A stretch of 64,000 bases of DNA from Bacillus glycinifermentans (GCF_001042475.2 NZ_LECW02000036.1:58456-122455); one strand, 5' to 3'. Shown: positions 36,137 to 47,499, counted from the stretch's first letter. Translations and numbers: made by a program. Notes: generated by a model from the sequence alone, not told the origin.

Positions 36137-38131
36137 ATGAAAAAGAGAATCATCCATTTGTTTATGGCCGCCGGATTTCTGTTGCTTGCCGGAGCCTGCT
36201 CAAACAGCCCGACGGCAAAAGAAAGCATGGATCAATATGTAGACAAATGGAACAAGCAAAATTTTGCAGAAATGTATGACCAGCTGTCGGCTGAAGCGCA
36301 AAAATCGATCTCGAAAGACGACTTCATCAAACGAAATAAATCGATTTATGAAGATGTCGGAGTCGCTGACTTAAAAGTGACGACCGGTGATCAGGACGAA
36401 AAAGAAAAAGACAAAAAAGATTCGCAGACGGTACCGTACAAAGTCAGCATGAACACATTGGCGGGACCCGTTTCTTTTGAAGGAAAAGCGAAGCTTGTAA
36501 AAGAGAAGAAAGACGGCAAAACATCGTGGAACATCAATTGGAATCCGTCCTTTATTTTTTCACAGCTGAAAAAAGGGGAAACGGTCCGGATTACCGCGGA
36601 AGAACCTGTCAGGGGCAACATATATGACCGGAACGGCAAGGCGCTCGCAACGAATGCGAAAGTGCCCGAAATCGGCGTCGTCCGCGGGGAACTCGGTGAT
36701 CATAAAGATGCGGTCTTGAAAAAGCTTGCCGGTCTCCTGGATATGGAAAAGGGAGATATCGAAAAACAGCTGTCGGCTTCATGGGTGCAAAATGACTCCT
36801 TTGTCCCTCTTAAAAAAGTAAAGCCTGACGAGAAGGAGCTTATTAAAAAAGCGACCTCTTTACCTGGCGTGTTGAAACAGGACACGACATCGAGATATTA
36901 TCCTTACGGTGAAGCAGCCGCTCATCTTACCGGATACATAAGACCGATTACAGATGAAGAGCTGAAGCAGAATAAAGACAACTACAGCCAGCATTCAATG
37001 CTCGGCATCGTCGGCCTTGAACATATTTACGAAAAGCAGCTCAGAGGCGAAATCGGCTGGTCGATTTCGATTCCGGAATCAGGTGCTACGATCGCATCAA
37101 AAGCAGCCAAGGACGGAACCGACATCCACACGACGATTGATGTTAAAAAACAGCAAGAGATCTACAGCCAATTGAAAAACGATTCCGGCGCAGCAGTGGC
37201 CCTTCAGCCGCAAACAGGGGAAACATTGGCCCTTGTCAGCGCACCATCGTACGACCCGAACGGATTTTTATTCGGCTGGAAGAAAGGTGAATGGGAAAAG
37301 CTGAACAAAGACAGTGCAGCGCCATTTACTGCGAAATTTAACAAAACGTATGCGCCCGGTTCAACGATCAAACCAATCACGGCCGCGATCGGGCTGAACA
37401 ACGGTGCGATCAAGGCGGATGAAAAGAAACATATCGTCGGAAAAGAATGGCAGAAAGACTCGTCATGGGGCGGATACAAGGTGGCAAGGGTTTCAGAACA
37501 GCTGAGCGATGTCGACTTGGAAAATGCGCTCATTACCTCTGACAACATTTACTTTGCCCAGACGGCTATTGATACGGGACGCGACAAATTTGTCGAAGGG
37601 CTGAAATCGTTCGGCTTTGAAGAAAAGCTCGGATACGAATTTCCGACGACGGCCTCTTCGATCGCCAACGACGGGATCGACTCAGACATTCTGCTGGGCG
37701 ATACTGCATATGGCCAAGGACAGATGCTGATGTCCCCGATTCATTTAGCAGCCGCTTATACGCCGTTTATCAATGACGGAAACCTGATCAAACCGCGCCT
37801 GATCAAAACGGACGGAGATGAGAAGGAAATCTGGCACAAAAATCTCGTAACCGCAGACGAAGCGGCGGCCATTACAAAAGGGCTGAAAGGCGTTGTAGAT
37901 GATCCGCGCGGCTCCGCTTACAAGCCGGTCGTCAAGGGTCTCTCGATCGCGGGCAAAACGGGAACTGCCGAACTGAAAAAGAAAAAAGGCGAAAAAGGCA
38001 AGGAAAACGGCTGGTTCACAGCATATGACTATAAAAAGAAAGACCTGTTAGTTACGATGATGGTTGAGGATGTATCAAACCGCGGAGGCAGCTCATACGT
38101 CGTCAATAAAGTGAAACAATTGTTTAAATAA
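36137..38131 (+). CDS. pbpC: Class B penicillin-binding protein PBP3-like with MecA-type N-terminus
   Basis: A 664-residue transpeptidase with a lipoprotein-like N-terminus (LLLAGACSN, Cys20). Residues 25-145 form an NTF2-like MecA-N domain, then a dimerisation domain (EPVRGNIYDRNGKALATNA) and the transpeptidase with Ser409 (APGSTIKP), SDN at 468-470 and KTG at 607-609. It crosslinks peptidoglycan outside the membrane. This architecture is that of B. subtilis PbpC and staphylococcal PBP2a, low-affinity targets for some beta-lactams. AAGGGGG precedes the ATG. In B. subtilis pbpC is not, as I recall, next to ktrD. Confidence 0.92.
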   Translation: MKKRIIHLFMAAGFLLLAGACSNSPTAKESMDQYVDKWNKQNFAEMYDQLSAEAQKSISKDDFIKRNKSIYEDVGVADLKVTTGDQDEKEKDKKDSQTVPYKVSMNTLAGPVSFEGKAKLVKEKKDGKTSWNINWNPSFIFSQLKKGETVRITAEEPVRGNIYDRNGKALATNAKVPEIGVVRGELGDHKDAVLKKLAGLLDMEKGDIEKQLSASWVQNDSFVPLKKVKPDEKELIKKATSLPGVLKQDTTSRYYPYGEAAAHLTGYIRPITDEELKQNKDNYSQHSMLGIVGLEHIYEKQLRGEIGWSISIPESGATIASKAAKDGTDIHTTIDVKKQQEIYSQLKNDSGAAVALQPQTGETLALVSAPSYDPNGFLFGWKKGEWEKLNKDSAAPFTAKFNKTYAPGSTIKPITAAIGLNNGAIKADEKKHIVGKEWQKDSSWGGYKVARVSEQLSDVDLENALITSDNIYFAQTAIDTGRDKFVEGLKSFGFEEKLGYEFPTTASSIANDGIDSDILLGDTAYGQGQMLMSPIHLAAAYTPFINDGNLIKPRLIKTDGDEKEIWHKNLVTADEAAAITKGLKGVVDDPRGSAYKPVVKGLSIAGKTGTAELKKKKGEKGKENGWFTAYDYKKKDLLVTMMVEDVSNRGGSSYVVNKVKQLFK

Positions 38132-38156
38132 GCACCGTTTTCCGGTGCTTTTTTTC
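38130..38156 (+). terminator. Rho-independent terminator after pbpC
   Basis: AAGCACCG and CGGTGCTT pair around a short loop, followed by a run of T. Confidence 0.93.
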
Positions 38157-38231
38157 TTTCCGGAAAATGGATGTGTGGACGGCTCTTTTCAGGAAAAGAT
38201 ATGGATAAACAAAACGAAAGGAATGTCGTGT

Positions 38232-38384
38232 ATGAAACGAAAAGTTGCCAGAAATGAAGCCGCCCTGAACAATAAGACGCCGGCTGAAAGCATGCATGAT
38301 CACCAATATATCACACAGTTTGATGCGGAAAACGGAGACAGGGGCGCAAACCGCAATTCCAAACAAGGAAAACAGGGAGATTAA
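38232..38384 (+). CDS. Small hypothetical protein, 50 residues (possible YkzP)
   Basis: AAAGGAATG precedes ATG 38232 of a 50-codon frame (starts MKRKVARNEAALNNK, ends SKQGKQGD). The protein is hydrophilic, with no membrane segment; its tail is Asn/Lys/Gly-rich. B. subtilis has two tiny genes, ykzP and ykzE, before ykrP, and this pair occupies that spot, so positional homology is likely. Such genes are often sporulation-linked, which cannot be shown here. Confidence 0.65.
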   Translation: MKRKVARNEAALNNKTPAESMHDHQYITQFDAENGDRGANRNSKQGKQGD

Positions 38385-38391
38385 TGGAACA

Positions 38392-38568
38392 GTGGAGAAA
38401 AATCAAAAAAGCAAGGATATACAAAATCATAAAAAGCCGATGAACAAAAAAGTGCTTCAGGAGGAATTTTCGGGCGAACTCGGCGATGTCAACGCCTTTA
38501 AGTTTATCGATATCATCGAACAGAATAAGAAAAAGAAAAAAGATGAAAAGGATAAGCAGAAAGATTGA
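38392..38568 (+). CDS. Small charged protein, 58 residues (possible YkzE)
   Basis: GTG 38392 behind GGGAGA opens a 58-codon frame; ATG 38440 would give 42 residues. The core QEEFSGELGDVNAFKFIDIIE looks folded, flanked by Lys-rich ends (KKKKKDEKDKQKD). It follows the 50-residue gene by seven bases and is closed by a terminator, so the two form a small operon. Function unknown. Confidence 0.6.
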   Translation: MEKNQKSKDIQNHKKPMNKKVLQEEFSGELGDVNAFKFIDIIEQNKKKKKDEKDKQKD

Positions 38569-38605
38569 AAAAGGACCAAATCAAATGCGATTTGGTCCTT
38601 TTTTC
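38569..38605. terminator. Bidirectional terminator
   Basis: AAGGACCAAATC and GATTTGGTCCTT pair perfectly with A and T runs on the two sides, serving the small operon and the convergent ykrP. Confidence 0.95.
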
Positions 38606-38609
38606 TTAT

Positions 38610-39626
38610 TTACACGTTATACCGTGCCTGCTTTTTCAGCCACCTCAGCAAATTCGTCATTTTCAGTTCGATGAACGGCTGTGCCACCGTTTTAACGAAT
38701 CCGCTTGACAGGAAGAAGGTCAAGACGGCGGTTGCGATGATCAGCACGGTCAGGCTCTGATAGTCAGCGAGCCATTCTTCCGCACCGGTTTTTCTGAATG
38801 ACTTAATAATAAAGCCGTGCAGCAAATACACATAAAACGTCCTTGTTCCCCAAAGGGTAAAGAAATACCGTTTTTCAGGCACAAGCGCCATAAACCCGAA
38901 GGTTGAGGCAAACGTCAGCACAAGGAGTGCGACGCGATTCAGGGCGCTTTTCATTCCGACGGCTCCAAATTCAGAATAAGGCTTTGAACCGAACAGCCAC
39001 GAATAATCGAAATCTACGAAGAAATAAAAAACGAACGTTGCCGCCAATACGGCTAAAGCTGCCTGTTTTCCTTTCCAGGCTTTCAGCTTTTTGAAGTGTT
39101 CTCTTTTTAGATAAAAGCCCGCTAAAAAGACCGGGAAGAAAACGAATGTCCTCGATAGGCTGAGCGTATCGCTGACGGCGTCGATATAACCGACAAGAAC
39201 GGCGATCGCAAGGCTTGCGGCAAACGACCATGCTGCAGGCAGTTTTGTAAATGGAAACAAAAAAAGGTTCCAAAAAAACAGGCTGAGCAGAAACCAAAGC
39301 GACCACTGCGGTTCAAACGGATTGAAGGCAGTCACGCTTTGATCATCTATAAACGAATAAAATACCGTGTATATCCCCTGGAAAATCAAGTAGGGAACGA
39401 TCAGCTTCACAGCGATTTTTTTCACATATCCGGGACGGTTGAATCCTTTTGCAAAATAGCCTGATATGAGAATAAAAGCCGGCATATGAAACGTGTAGAT
39501 GAATTTGTATATATGAAGCAGCACATCATTGTCATTGATATATGACCGGATGATGTGGCCGAATACGACAAGAAAAATTAACAGAAACTTGGCGTTGTCA
39601 AAATAGCTGTCACGTGAATTCGTCAT
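38610..39626 (-). CDS. ykrP: Membrane acyltransferase, fucose 4-O-acetylase-like (YkrP)
   Basis: A 338-residue acyltransferase-3 family protein with about ten membrane helices. It starts [24 protein letters not shown] with the family His and has [20 protein letters not shown] and the conserved Arg/His in [15 protein letters not shown]. It should acetylate a cell-surface sugar or polymer; the acceptor is unknown. Position upstream of kinE matches B. subtilis ykrP. A 269-bp AT-rich region with no recognised element separates it from kinE. Confidence 0.88.
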   Translation of the reverse strand: MTNSRDSYFDNAKFLLIFLVVFGHIIRSYINDNDVLLHIYKFIYTFHMPAFILISGYFAKGFNRPGYVKKIAVKLIVPYLIFQGIYTVFYSFIDDQSVTAFNPFEPQWSLWFLLSLFFWNLFLFPFTKLPAAWSFAASLAIAVLVGYIDAVSDTLSLSRTFVFFPVFLAGFYLKREHFKKLKAWKGKQAALAVLAATFVFYFFVDFDYSWLFGSKPYSEFGAVGMKSALNRVALLVLTFASTFGFMALVPEKRYFFTLWGTRTFYVYLLHGFIIKSFRKTGAEEWLADYQSLTVLIIATAVLTFFLSSGFVKTVAQPFIELKMTNLLRWLKKQARYNV

Positions 39627-39895
39627 AACATCACCCTTTTTTTATCAGTTTGCAGCAGTCAGGCACTTGTTTCTGTTGAATGGTGCTTCGTTGATCATTT
39701 TAAAATAAAAGCCGTGTCTTTTCCTATGAATGAAGGCCCATTGTTAGGGAGGTGTAACGGAATCGTAATGAACGATTATAGCGTCATTGTTCTGTAAAAC
39801 GGGTGGAAATCTTGTAAAAGTTTGAAACAAATGAAGGAAGATCAGACGGTTTGTAGAATTATTGGAGGATAGGTTTTGAAGAAGGAGTGTAACAA

Positions 39896-42106
39896 ATGGC
39901 GGATACTCTTGATTTGAACGAATCTTTATATCTGCAAAACCAGCTGAAAAAATTGAAGCTGGAAAACGAAAAGCTAAAGGCGGATTTGTATCAGTATGAA
40001 CTGCTGTTCAACGGAACGCTGGACGCTATTTTTATTTTGGATCAACGAATGAACATTGTTCAGGCGAACGATGCCGCCTGCAAAATCTTGCAAAGCCAAA
40101 AAAAGAACGTGCTGAACCGTTCGGCGCTCGATTTTTTGCACGCTGTCCCGCCTGAAGAATTAGAGCAAAACGTCGAGCGGTTTTTGGAGCGGGGATATAC
40201 GAAAAAAGAAGCCGCGATCAGATTGGATAACGGCTCAGTCAAATATATCGAGTTTACGGCGAACAAAGGAATAAGGGATGATTGCTTTTTTGTCGTGATG
40301 AGGGATATTTCATCAAAAAAAATATTGGAGCGCGAACGCACGATCAATGAAAAGCTATTTAAGGATTTGTTTCACAGGGCTGTTGAAGGCATCGTGATTT
40401 TTGACAATCAGGGCCGTTTTATCGATGCTAACCAATCGTTTTGCCAAAGCTTCGAAATCGAAAAAGACGAGCTGTCCAAATTGAAGCTTTCTCAGTTCGT
40501 TTCCGCCGCAAACGCCGGAAAGCTCGACAAAATTTGGAGCGCTTTGTTCAGGAAGGGAAAGGCTAAAGGCGAACTGCCCGTGCGGCTGAGGTCCGGGAAA
40601 GACAGGCTGTTTGAGCTGACGATTACATCGAATATTTTAAACGGCTTTTATATGTCGATCATGAGGGACATCACCGAAAAACGGTCGATGGAAAAACAGC
40701 TGTTTAAAAGCGAAGAGCGGTTTCGGGAAGTGTTCGAAAATGCGATGGACGCGATCATCATTTTGAACAATAACGGCCGGATCGTAAAGGCCAATCAGTC
40801 GGCCTGCAAAATTTTCGAACTGCCGATGGGCGAGCTTTTACATAAAAGGATCGAGGATTTTATCGATAAATCCGATGAGCGGTATTTTTTCATTCAAGAG
40901 CAATATGATGAAAAAGGGGAAATCAGGGCAGAGCTGCTGTTCCGCATGGCGAACGGGCAATATAAAGAACTTGAGTTCACGTCGAAGCGCATCATGTTCG
41001 GCAGCCAGGGCTTAATGATTTTGCGAAATGTGAGCGACCGGAAGCGGATGGAAAAAGAGCTGCGGGAAAGCGAGCTGAAATTCAGGAAAGTCTTCAACGG
41101 ATCAATGGACGGGATCGTTCTCTTCGACAACCGGTACGACATTATCGATGCGAATCCGCAAGCCGGAAACATTCTCAGCATTCCCCTTGAACGGCTAAAA
41201 ACTGCAAATCTCCTTGACGCCATCTCCGGATATCAAATAGAAAATGCAGCCTCTCCGGCAAAAACCATTTCTTTGGAGGAAATGGACAATGACATTCCAT
41301 TTCTGTTAACCGATCAAAAACGAATCTTAGAATTTTCATTTAAGCGAAATATCATCCAAAATATGAATCTGGCGATGCTCAGGGATGTGACGGAACGAAA
41401 GGAGCTGGAAGAACGGCTCCGCAAATCTGACACGCTTCATGTCGTCGGGGAGCTTGCGGCGGGAATCGCCCATGAAATCCGAAACCCGATGACCGCTTTA
41501 AAAGGATTTATCCAGCTGTTAGAAGGAAGCATTCAAGAGGAACACTCCCTATACTTTAATGTGATCACATCTGAATTAAAACGGATTGAATCGATTATTA
41601 CCGAGTTTCTCATTCTCGCAAAGCCGCAGGCAATCATGTACGAAAAGAAGGATATTGTGAAAATCATGCAGGATACGATGGATCTTCTGCATGCACAGGC
41701 AAACCTTGACAACGTTCAGATGCACCTTGATTCTAATGGACAAATACCCCTCATCTATTGCGAGCCGAATCAGCTCAAGCAGGTGTTCATCAACATTTTG
41801 AAAAATGCCATCGAAGTCATGCCTGACGGCGGCAATGTCTACGTGTCAATCAGGCCGAAAGACGAAGATCATATCGTCGTATCGCTCACAGATGAAGGGA
41901 TCGGGATGACGGAGGATAAATTGAAGCGGCTCGGGGAGCCTTTTTATACGACAAAAGAACGGGGGACTGGACTTGGGCTTATGGTCAGCTATAAAATAAT
42001 CGAAGAACACAATGGAAAAATTGAGGTCGAGAGCGAAGAGGGGAAAGGCACGACATTTCACCTGACCCTCCCGATCCGGCAGCAGCATGAAGAGGAGGTT
42101 TTATAG
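39896..42106 (+). CDS. kinE: Sporulation sensor histidine kinase KinE
   Basis: A 736-residue cytosolic kinase. Four successive PAS domains (starting near residues 38, 152, 277 and 395) each show the GxFIxAN / IFDN pattern and end in MRDIS/MRDVT. The DHp domain has phospho-acceptor His526 in GIAHEIRNPMTALKGFIQLL, followed by the N, G1 and G2 boxes (NAIEVMPDGG, DEGIGMT, GTGLGLMVSYKI). It can feed phosphate into the Spo0F-Spo0A relay. AAGAAGGAG precedes the ATG. The next gene, ogt, starts four bases after it. Confidence 0.95.
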   Translation: MADTLDLNESLYLQNQLKKLKLENEKLKADLYQYELLFNGTLDAIFILDQRMNIVQANDAACKILQSQKKNVLNRSALDFLHAVPPEELEQNVERFLERGYTKKEAAIRLDNGSVKYIEFTANKGIRDDCFFVVMRDISSKKILERERTINEKLFKDLFHRAVEGIVIFDNQGRFIDANQSFCQSFEIEKDELSKLKLSQFVSAANAGKLDKIWSALFRKGKAKGELPVRLRSGKDRLFELTITSNILNGFYMSIMRDITEKRSMEKQLFKSEERFREVFENAMDAIIILNNNGRIVKANQSACKIFELPMGELLHKRIEDFIDKSDERYFFIQEQYDEKGEIRAELLFRMANGQYKELEFTSKRIMFGSQGLMILRNVSDRKRMEKELRESELKFRKVFNGSMDGIVLFDNRYDIIDANPQAGNILSIPLERLKTANLLDAISGYQIENAASPAKTISLEEMDNDIPFLLTDQKRILEFSFKRNIIQNMNLAMLRDVTERKELEERLRKSDTLHVVGELAAGIAHEIRNPMTALKGFIQLLEGSIQEEHSLYFNVITSELKRIESIITEFLILAKPQAIMYEKKDIVKIMQDTMDLLHAQANLDNVQMHLDSNGQIPLIYCEPNQLKQVFINILKNAIEVMPDGGNVYVSIRPKDEDHIVVSLTDEGIGMTEDKLKRLGEPFYTTKERGTGLGLMVSYKIIEEHNGKIEVESEEGKGTTFHLTLPIRQQHEEEVL

Positions 42107-42110
42107 CGTT

Positions 42111-42608
42111 ATGGGCTTTTACAGCGAGGTCAGCTCGCCTTTTGGACAGGCATACATTGTCGAGCAAAACGAACATATTACACACTTGCTGTTTGAAAAA
42201 GAAGAATTGGACAGCATGAAAGCGCAAGATCCTGATCTTGCACATCAGGAAACGGCGTTATTGCAGCTTGCAAAGTGCCAGCTGACGGAATACTTCAGAG
42301 GGAAGCGGAAAGCGTTCGCCCTTCCGATGCATCAGGAGGGGACGGTTTTCCAGAAAAAAGTGTGGGAAGCCCTGCTTTCCATTCCGTACGGGGAATCGCG
42401 GAGCTATTCCGACATTGCCGAGGCAATCGGCCATCCGAAAGCGGTCCGTGCAATCGGCCAGGCGAATAAAAAGAACGCGCTGCCGATTTTCATTCCCTGT
42501 CACCGCGTGATCGGAAAAAACAACACGCTGACCGGCTATGCCGGCAATGAAACAGACAAAAAAGCGATTCTGCTTGAGATCGAAAATATTCCGTATAAAG
42601 GAAAATAA
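42111..42608 (+). CDS. ogt: Methylated-DNA--protein-cysteine methyltransferase Ogt
   Basis: A 165-residue suicide DNA repair protein that removes O6-alkyl groups from guanine. The active site is IPCHRVIG; the RAIGQANKKN helix and GKNNTLTGYAG are conserved. ATG 42111 is 12 bases after GAGGAGG, a slightly long spacing, but it gives the usual length. It follows kinE directly and is probably cotranscribed. Confidence 0.95.
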   Translation: MGFYSEVSSPFGQAYIVEQNEHITHLLFEKEELDSMKAQDPDLAHQETALLQLAKCQLTEYFRGKRKAFALPMHQEGTVFQKKVWEALLSIPYGESRSYSDIAEAIGHPKAVRAIGQANKKNALPIFIPCHRVIGKNNTLTGYAGNETDKKAILLEIENIPYKGK

Positions 42609-42696
42609 TCGGCGCATGCCGTTTCTTTTTTTCACTTGCGACATATCATTTTATTAAGCTAAAAATGTTGGCCGCGGTGAAAAGGAGGACGAATAG

Positions 42697-42810
42697 ATGA
42701 AACTCATCCGCCCGCAAAAAGTTGCAGGCTACGCTGAATTGTTCGTCAAACTGCATGTCCTTACGAAAGAACAAAAAGACGATATTATTCAATCGATAAA
42801 AAACCGCTAA
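42697..42810 (+). CDS. Small hypothetical protein, 37 residues
   Basis: An excellent AAAGGAGG seven bases before ATG 42697 opens a 37-codon frame (starts MKLIRPQKVAGYAELF, ends DIIQSIKNR). It is an amphipathic helical peptide without cysteine or membrane segment. The last codons form the left arm of the terminator shared with convergent mtnA. Unknown family; the ribosome site and terminator make it credible. Confidence 0.6.
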   Translation: MKLIRPQKVAGYAELFVKLHVLTKEQKDDIIQSIKNR

Positions 42811-42838
42811 AGCAGCCTGATCAAAGGACTTTAGCGGT
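42803..42838. terminator. Bidirectional terminator overlapping two gene ends
   Basis: ACCGCTAAAG and CTTTAGCGGT pair perfectly around 16 nt. The left arm contains the stop of the 37-residue gene; the mtnA stop (42823-42821) lies in the loop. Confidence 0.85.
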
Positions 42839-43891
42839 TTTAGCCGAAGAAAACAGCGCGTCGATTTCCTCTTCGAACCTGTCGGTGATGATCCCCTTTT
42901 CCGTGATGATCCCGGAAATGAGATGATGCGGTGTGACATCAAACGCCGGATTGAATACGGGCACCTCTTTCGGAGCGATTTGCGTACCGGCGATTTGTCT
43001 GACTTCATCGGGATCGCGTTCTTCAATCGGAATGTCGTCGCCGGTTGAAATCGATGGATCGAAGGTTGACAGAGGAGCGGCGACGAAAAACGGAATTTGA
43101 AAGGCTTTGGCTAAGATCGCCAAACCGTACGTCCCGATTTTGTTCGCCGTGTCTCCGTTTTTGGCGATCCTGTCGGCTCCGACGATGACCGCCGAAATGT
43201 TTTTTTCTTTCATTGTGTGGGCGGCCATGCTGTCGGTGATGAGCGTGACGTCTATTCCGCCCTGCATCAGCTCCCATGCCGTCAGGCGCGCGCCCTGCAA
43301 AACGGGACGCGTTTCGCATGCGTAAATGTGGAGCTCGAGGTCTTTTGTTTTCGCCAGATAAAATGGAGAAAGCGCTGTTCCGTATCTGCTTGTCGCGATC
43401 GAACCCGCATTGCAGATCGTCATGATGTTATCGCCCGATTTAAACAGCTGAAGTGCATTTTGTCCGATTTGACGGCACGTTTCTTCATCTTCAATCTGGA
43501 TCTGAATCGCCTCATGAACGAGGTCGGTTTTTGCTTCATTGACCGATTTCGCCCCTTCCGCGCTTTTTACAAGCCGCTTGAGCGCCCATGACAAATTGAC
43601 GGCCGTCGGCCTTGCCTCGTTCAATTCGTCTTTTATGTTTCTGACTTCGCGAAGGAATTCGGATACATCCTCTGTTTCGATGCTTTGGGCAGAGAGAGCC
43701 AGACCGAAAGCGGCAGTGATTCCGATCGCAGGCGCGCCGCGGACTTTCAAGGTTTTGATCGCATCATAAATATCTTCCTTTGTGGTTAAGTGAAGATATT
43801 CCGTCTTTTCTGGCAGCTTTTGCTGATTTAAGATTTTGACTGATGTATCTTCCCACTCCACAGAGCGGGGCACAGCGAATTGCTCTGACAT
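42821..43891 (-). CDS. mtnA: Methylthioribose-1-phosphate isomerase MtnA
   Basis: A 356-residue eIF2B-like enzyme converting MTR-1-P to methylthioribulose-1-P in methionine salvage. Conserved parts are [38 protein letters not shown] with the catalytic Cys, [16 protein letters not shown] and [20 protein letters not shown] with the catalytic Asp. ATG 43891 is chosen because TAGGAG lies eight bases upstream. It follows mtnK by 11 bp in the SAM-I-controlled mtnKA operon. Confidence 0.96.
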   Translation of the reverse strand: MSEQFAVPRSVEWEDTSVKILNQQKLPEKTEYLHLTTKEDIYDAIKTLKVRGAPAIGITAAFGLALSAQSIETEDVSEFLREVRNIKDELNEARPTAVNLSWALKRLVKSAEGAKSVNEAKTDLVHEAIQIQIEDEETCRQIGQNALQLFKSGDNIMTICNAGSIATSRYGTALSPFYLAKTKDLELHIYACETRPVLQGARLTAWELMQGGIDVTLITDSMAAHTMKEKNISAVIVGADRIAKNGDTANKIGTYGLAILAKAFQIPFFVAAPLSTFDPSISTGDDIPIEERDPDEVRQIAGTQIAPKEVPVFNPAFDVTPHHLISGIITEKGIITDRFEEEIDALFSSAKTAKVL

Positions 43892-43902
43892 GTCATTCAC
43901 TC

Positions 43903-45345
<1,443 letters not shown>

Positions 45346-45351
45346 CTGAAA

Positions 45352-45381
45352 ATGTTACCAGCATCGCGGTTTCTTTGTCAA
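45352..45381 (-). promoter_or_regulatory. SigA promoter of the mtnKA leader
   Basis: On the minus strand TTGACA (45381-45376) and TAACAT (45357-45352), spacer 18 bp, with TGG directly before the -10. Confidence 0.75.
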
Positions 45382-45387
45382 TACTTT

Positions 45388-46167
45388 TTAATATAAATCT
45401 TTGCGGATGTCTTCGAAAACCGGAATGTGCCCTCTCGTTTTTTCAATGTCATCAAGATCAATTTCCGCTCTGATCACCGTGTCTTCACGTCCGGCTTCTG
45501 AGAGTACGTGTCCGAGCGGGTCGATGATCATGCTGTGGCCCGCAAATTCGTTTGCCGGGTCTTTTCCGGAGCGATTGCAGGCTGCGACAAAGCACTGGTT
45601 TTCGATCGCTCTCGCCGCCAAAAGGGTGCGCCAATGATCGAGGCGGGCCAGCGGCCATTCAGCTGAGACAAAGACGATGCCGGCTCCTTTTGAGGTGTGC
45701 TTCCTGACCCATTCCGGAAAGCGGATGTCGTAGCAGATGAAACCCGCTGCTTTTACGCCTTCAAGTTCAAAACTCCCGTCAGCTGATCCGGAAGATAAAT
45801 AAAGGTGCTCATCCATGAGCTGAAAAAGGTGTGCTTTGCTGTATTCTTTGACGAGCTGTCCGTGTTTGTCCGCGATGTACATCGTATTGTACACGCCGCT
45901 TTTTTTCTTAACGGCGACAGAGCCGCACACGATGTGGACATCGTTCGCTTTTGCCGTTTGCTGAAGCCACTTTTTCGTCTGCTCTCCTTCATCGTCTCCG
46001 ATTTCGTCGAGACGCATTAAATCATATCCCGTCGTCCAAAGCTCGGGAAGGATTACGATATCCGAGCGCCGGCTTTCAGCTTCGATCAGCCGGCTCGCTT
46101 TTTTGAAATTTTCGGAAGGATTTCCGTACGATATATTGAATTGCAGGCAGGAGATCGTCCACTTCAA
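45388..46167 (-). CDS. mtnU: Nitrilase-family omega-amidase MtnU (YkrU)
   Basis: A 259-residue carbon-nitrogen hydrolase with the Glu-Lys-Cys triad: Glu in VILPELWTTGYD, Lys in KEYSKAHLF, Cys in GFICYDIRFPEW. In this pathway it is thought to hydrolyse the alpha-ketoglutaramate made by MtnE. TTG 46167 is chosen as start because GAGGTGG lies six bases upstream and the protein then begins KWTISCLQF as in the B. subtilis protein; an ATG at 46182 overlaps that site. Divergent from mtnE. Confidence 0.92.
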   Translation of the reverse strand: MKWTISCLQFNISYGNPSENFKKASRLIEAESRRSDIVILPELWTTGYDLMRLDEIGDDEGEQTKKWLQQTAKANDVHIVCGSVAVKKKSGVYNTMYIADKHGQLVKEYSKAHLFQLMDEHLYLSSGSADGSFELEGVKAAGFICYDIRFPEWVRKHTSKGAGIVFVSAEWPLARLDHWRTLLAARAIENQCFVAACNRSGKDPANEFAGHSMIIDPLGHVLSEAGREDTVIRAEIDLDDIEKTRGHIPVFEDIRKDLY

Positions 46168-46262
46168 TTTGAGCCACCTCATTTTTTTACTTTACATTTT
46201 ACTTTTAACAATATATGATGATGGACTATCATTTCAAGAATTTTTCAAAGCGGGTGAAAAAA

Positions 46263-47453
46263 ATGAAATTTGAGTTTTCTGATGTACTGAAGCAGCTTCC
46301 GGAGCAGTTTTTTGCTTCTTTGGTTAAAAAGGTGAATGAAAAAATTGCGGCCGGGTGCGATGTAATCAATCTCGGCCAGGGAAATCCGGATCAGCCGACA
46401 CCGGGTCATATTGTAGATGCCATGACGAAAGCGGTCCGAAATCCCGAAAATCACAAATATTCGTCGTTTCGGGGCAGCCGTTCACTAAAAGAGGCGGCAG
46501 CCGAATTTTACAAAAAGGAATACGGTGTTACCCTTGATCCTGAAAAAGAAATCGCTGTATTGTTCGGGGGAAAAGCCGGGCTTGTCGAGCTGCCGCAATG
46601 CCTGCTGAATCCGGGGGATACGGTGCTTGTTCCCGATCCGGGATATCCGGATTATTGGTCAGGCGTTGAGCTCGCGAAAGCGAAGATGGAAACGATGCCG
46701 CTTTTGGAAGAAAATCGGTTTTTGCCTGATTACGGCCGAATTCCGTCAATCGTGAAGGAAAAAGCGAAGCTGATGTATTTGAACTATCCGAACAATCCGA
46801 CAGGAGCCCAGGCGACACCGGCGTTTTTTGCAGAAACGGTCAAGTTCGCCAAAGCGCACGGAATTTGCGTTGTTCACGATTTCGCCTACGGGGCGATCGG
46901 CTATGACGGAAAAAGGCCGGTCAGCTTCCTTCAAACCGACGGGGCAAAAGACGTCGGGATCGAAATTTATACGCTTTCCAAAACGTACAATATGGCGGGA
47001 TGGAGAGTCGGGTTTGCCGCCGGGAACGCCTCTGTAATCGAAGCGCTGAACCTCTATCAGGACCACATGTACGTGAGCCTCTTTAAAGCGGTTCAGGATG
47101 CCGCGGCCACAGCGCTTCTTTCGGATCAGAGCTGTGTGCGGGAACTAAACGAACGATACGAAAAAAGGCGGAACGTCTGGATAAAAGCCGTCCGCGGCAT
47201 CGGCTGGGAGGCGGCGGCGCCCGAAGGATCTTTTTTTGCATGGATGCCTGTTCCGAAGGGCTTTACGTCTGAGGAGTTTTCCGATTTGCTTCTGGAAAAA
47301 GCCAATGTTGTTACAGCGCCCGGCATCGGCTTTGGAACGTATGGCGAAGGATATGTGAGAGTCGGACTTCTGACAAGCGAGGAACGCCTGCGGGAAGCCG
47401 CATGCCGGATCGCGGAGCTGAATATTTTCAAAAAATCGGGAGTCTCTCATTGA
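46263..47453 (+). CDS. mtnE: Aminotransferase MtnE (methionine salvage)
   Basis: A 396-residue class I PLP aminotransferase that makes methionine from 4-methylthio-2-oxobutyrate using glutamine. Visible are INLGQGNPDQPTPGHI, the YLNYPNNPTGA motif, HDFAYGAIGYDG, the PLP-Lys in YTLSKTYNMAGWRVG and the carboxylate Arg in YVRVGLL. ATG 46263 gives the family length; the ribosome site (GGGTGAAA) is weak. It has no riboswitch of its own and starts divergently from mtnU. Confidence 0.94.
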   Translation: MKFEFSDVLKQLPEQFFASLVKKVNEKIAAGCDVINLGQGNPDQPTPGHIVDAMTKAVRNPENHKYSSFRGSRSLKEAAAEFYKKEYGVTLDPEKEIAVLFGGKAGLVELPQCLLNPGDTVLVPDPGYPDYWSGVELAKAKMETMPLLEENRFLPDYGRIPSIVKEKAKLMYLNYPNNPTGAQATPAFFAETVKFAKAHGICVVHDFAYGAIGYDGKRPVSFLQTDGAKDVGIEIYTLSKTYNMAGWRVGFAAGNASVIEALNLYQDHMYVSLFKAVQDAAATALLSDQSCVRELNERYEKRRNVWIKAVRGIGWEAAAPEGSFFAWMPVPKGFTSEEFSDLLLEKANVVTAPGIGFGTYGEGYVRVGLLTSEERLREAACRIAELNIFKKSGVSH

Positions 47454-47478
47454 CAAGTACATGAAACGATGGGATAAT
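47450..47478 (+). promoter_or_regulatory. SigA promoter of the mtnWXBD leader
   Basis: TTGACA (47450-47455), which overlaps the mtnE stop codon, and GATAAT (47473-47478), spacer 17 bp. Confidence 0.8.
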
Positions 47479-47499
47479 TCAAAATAATTTATAAAAATC

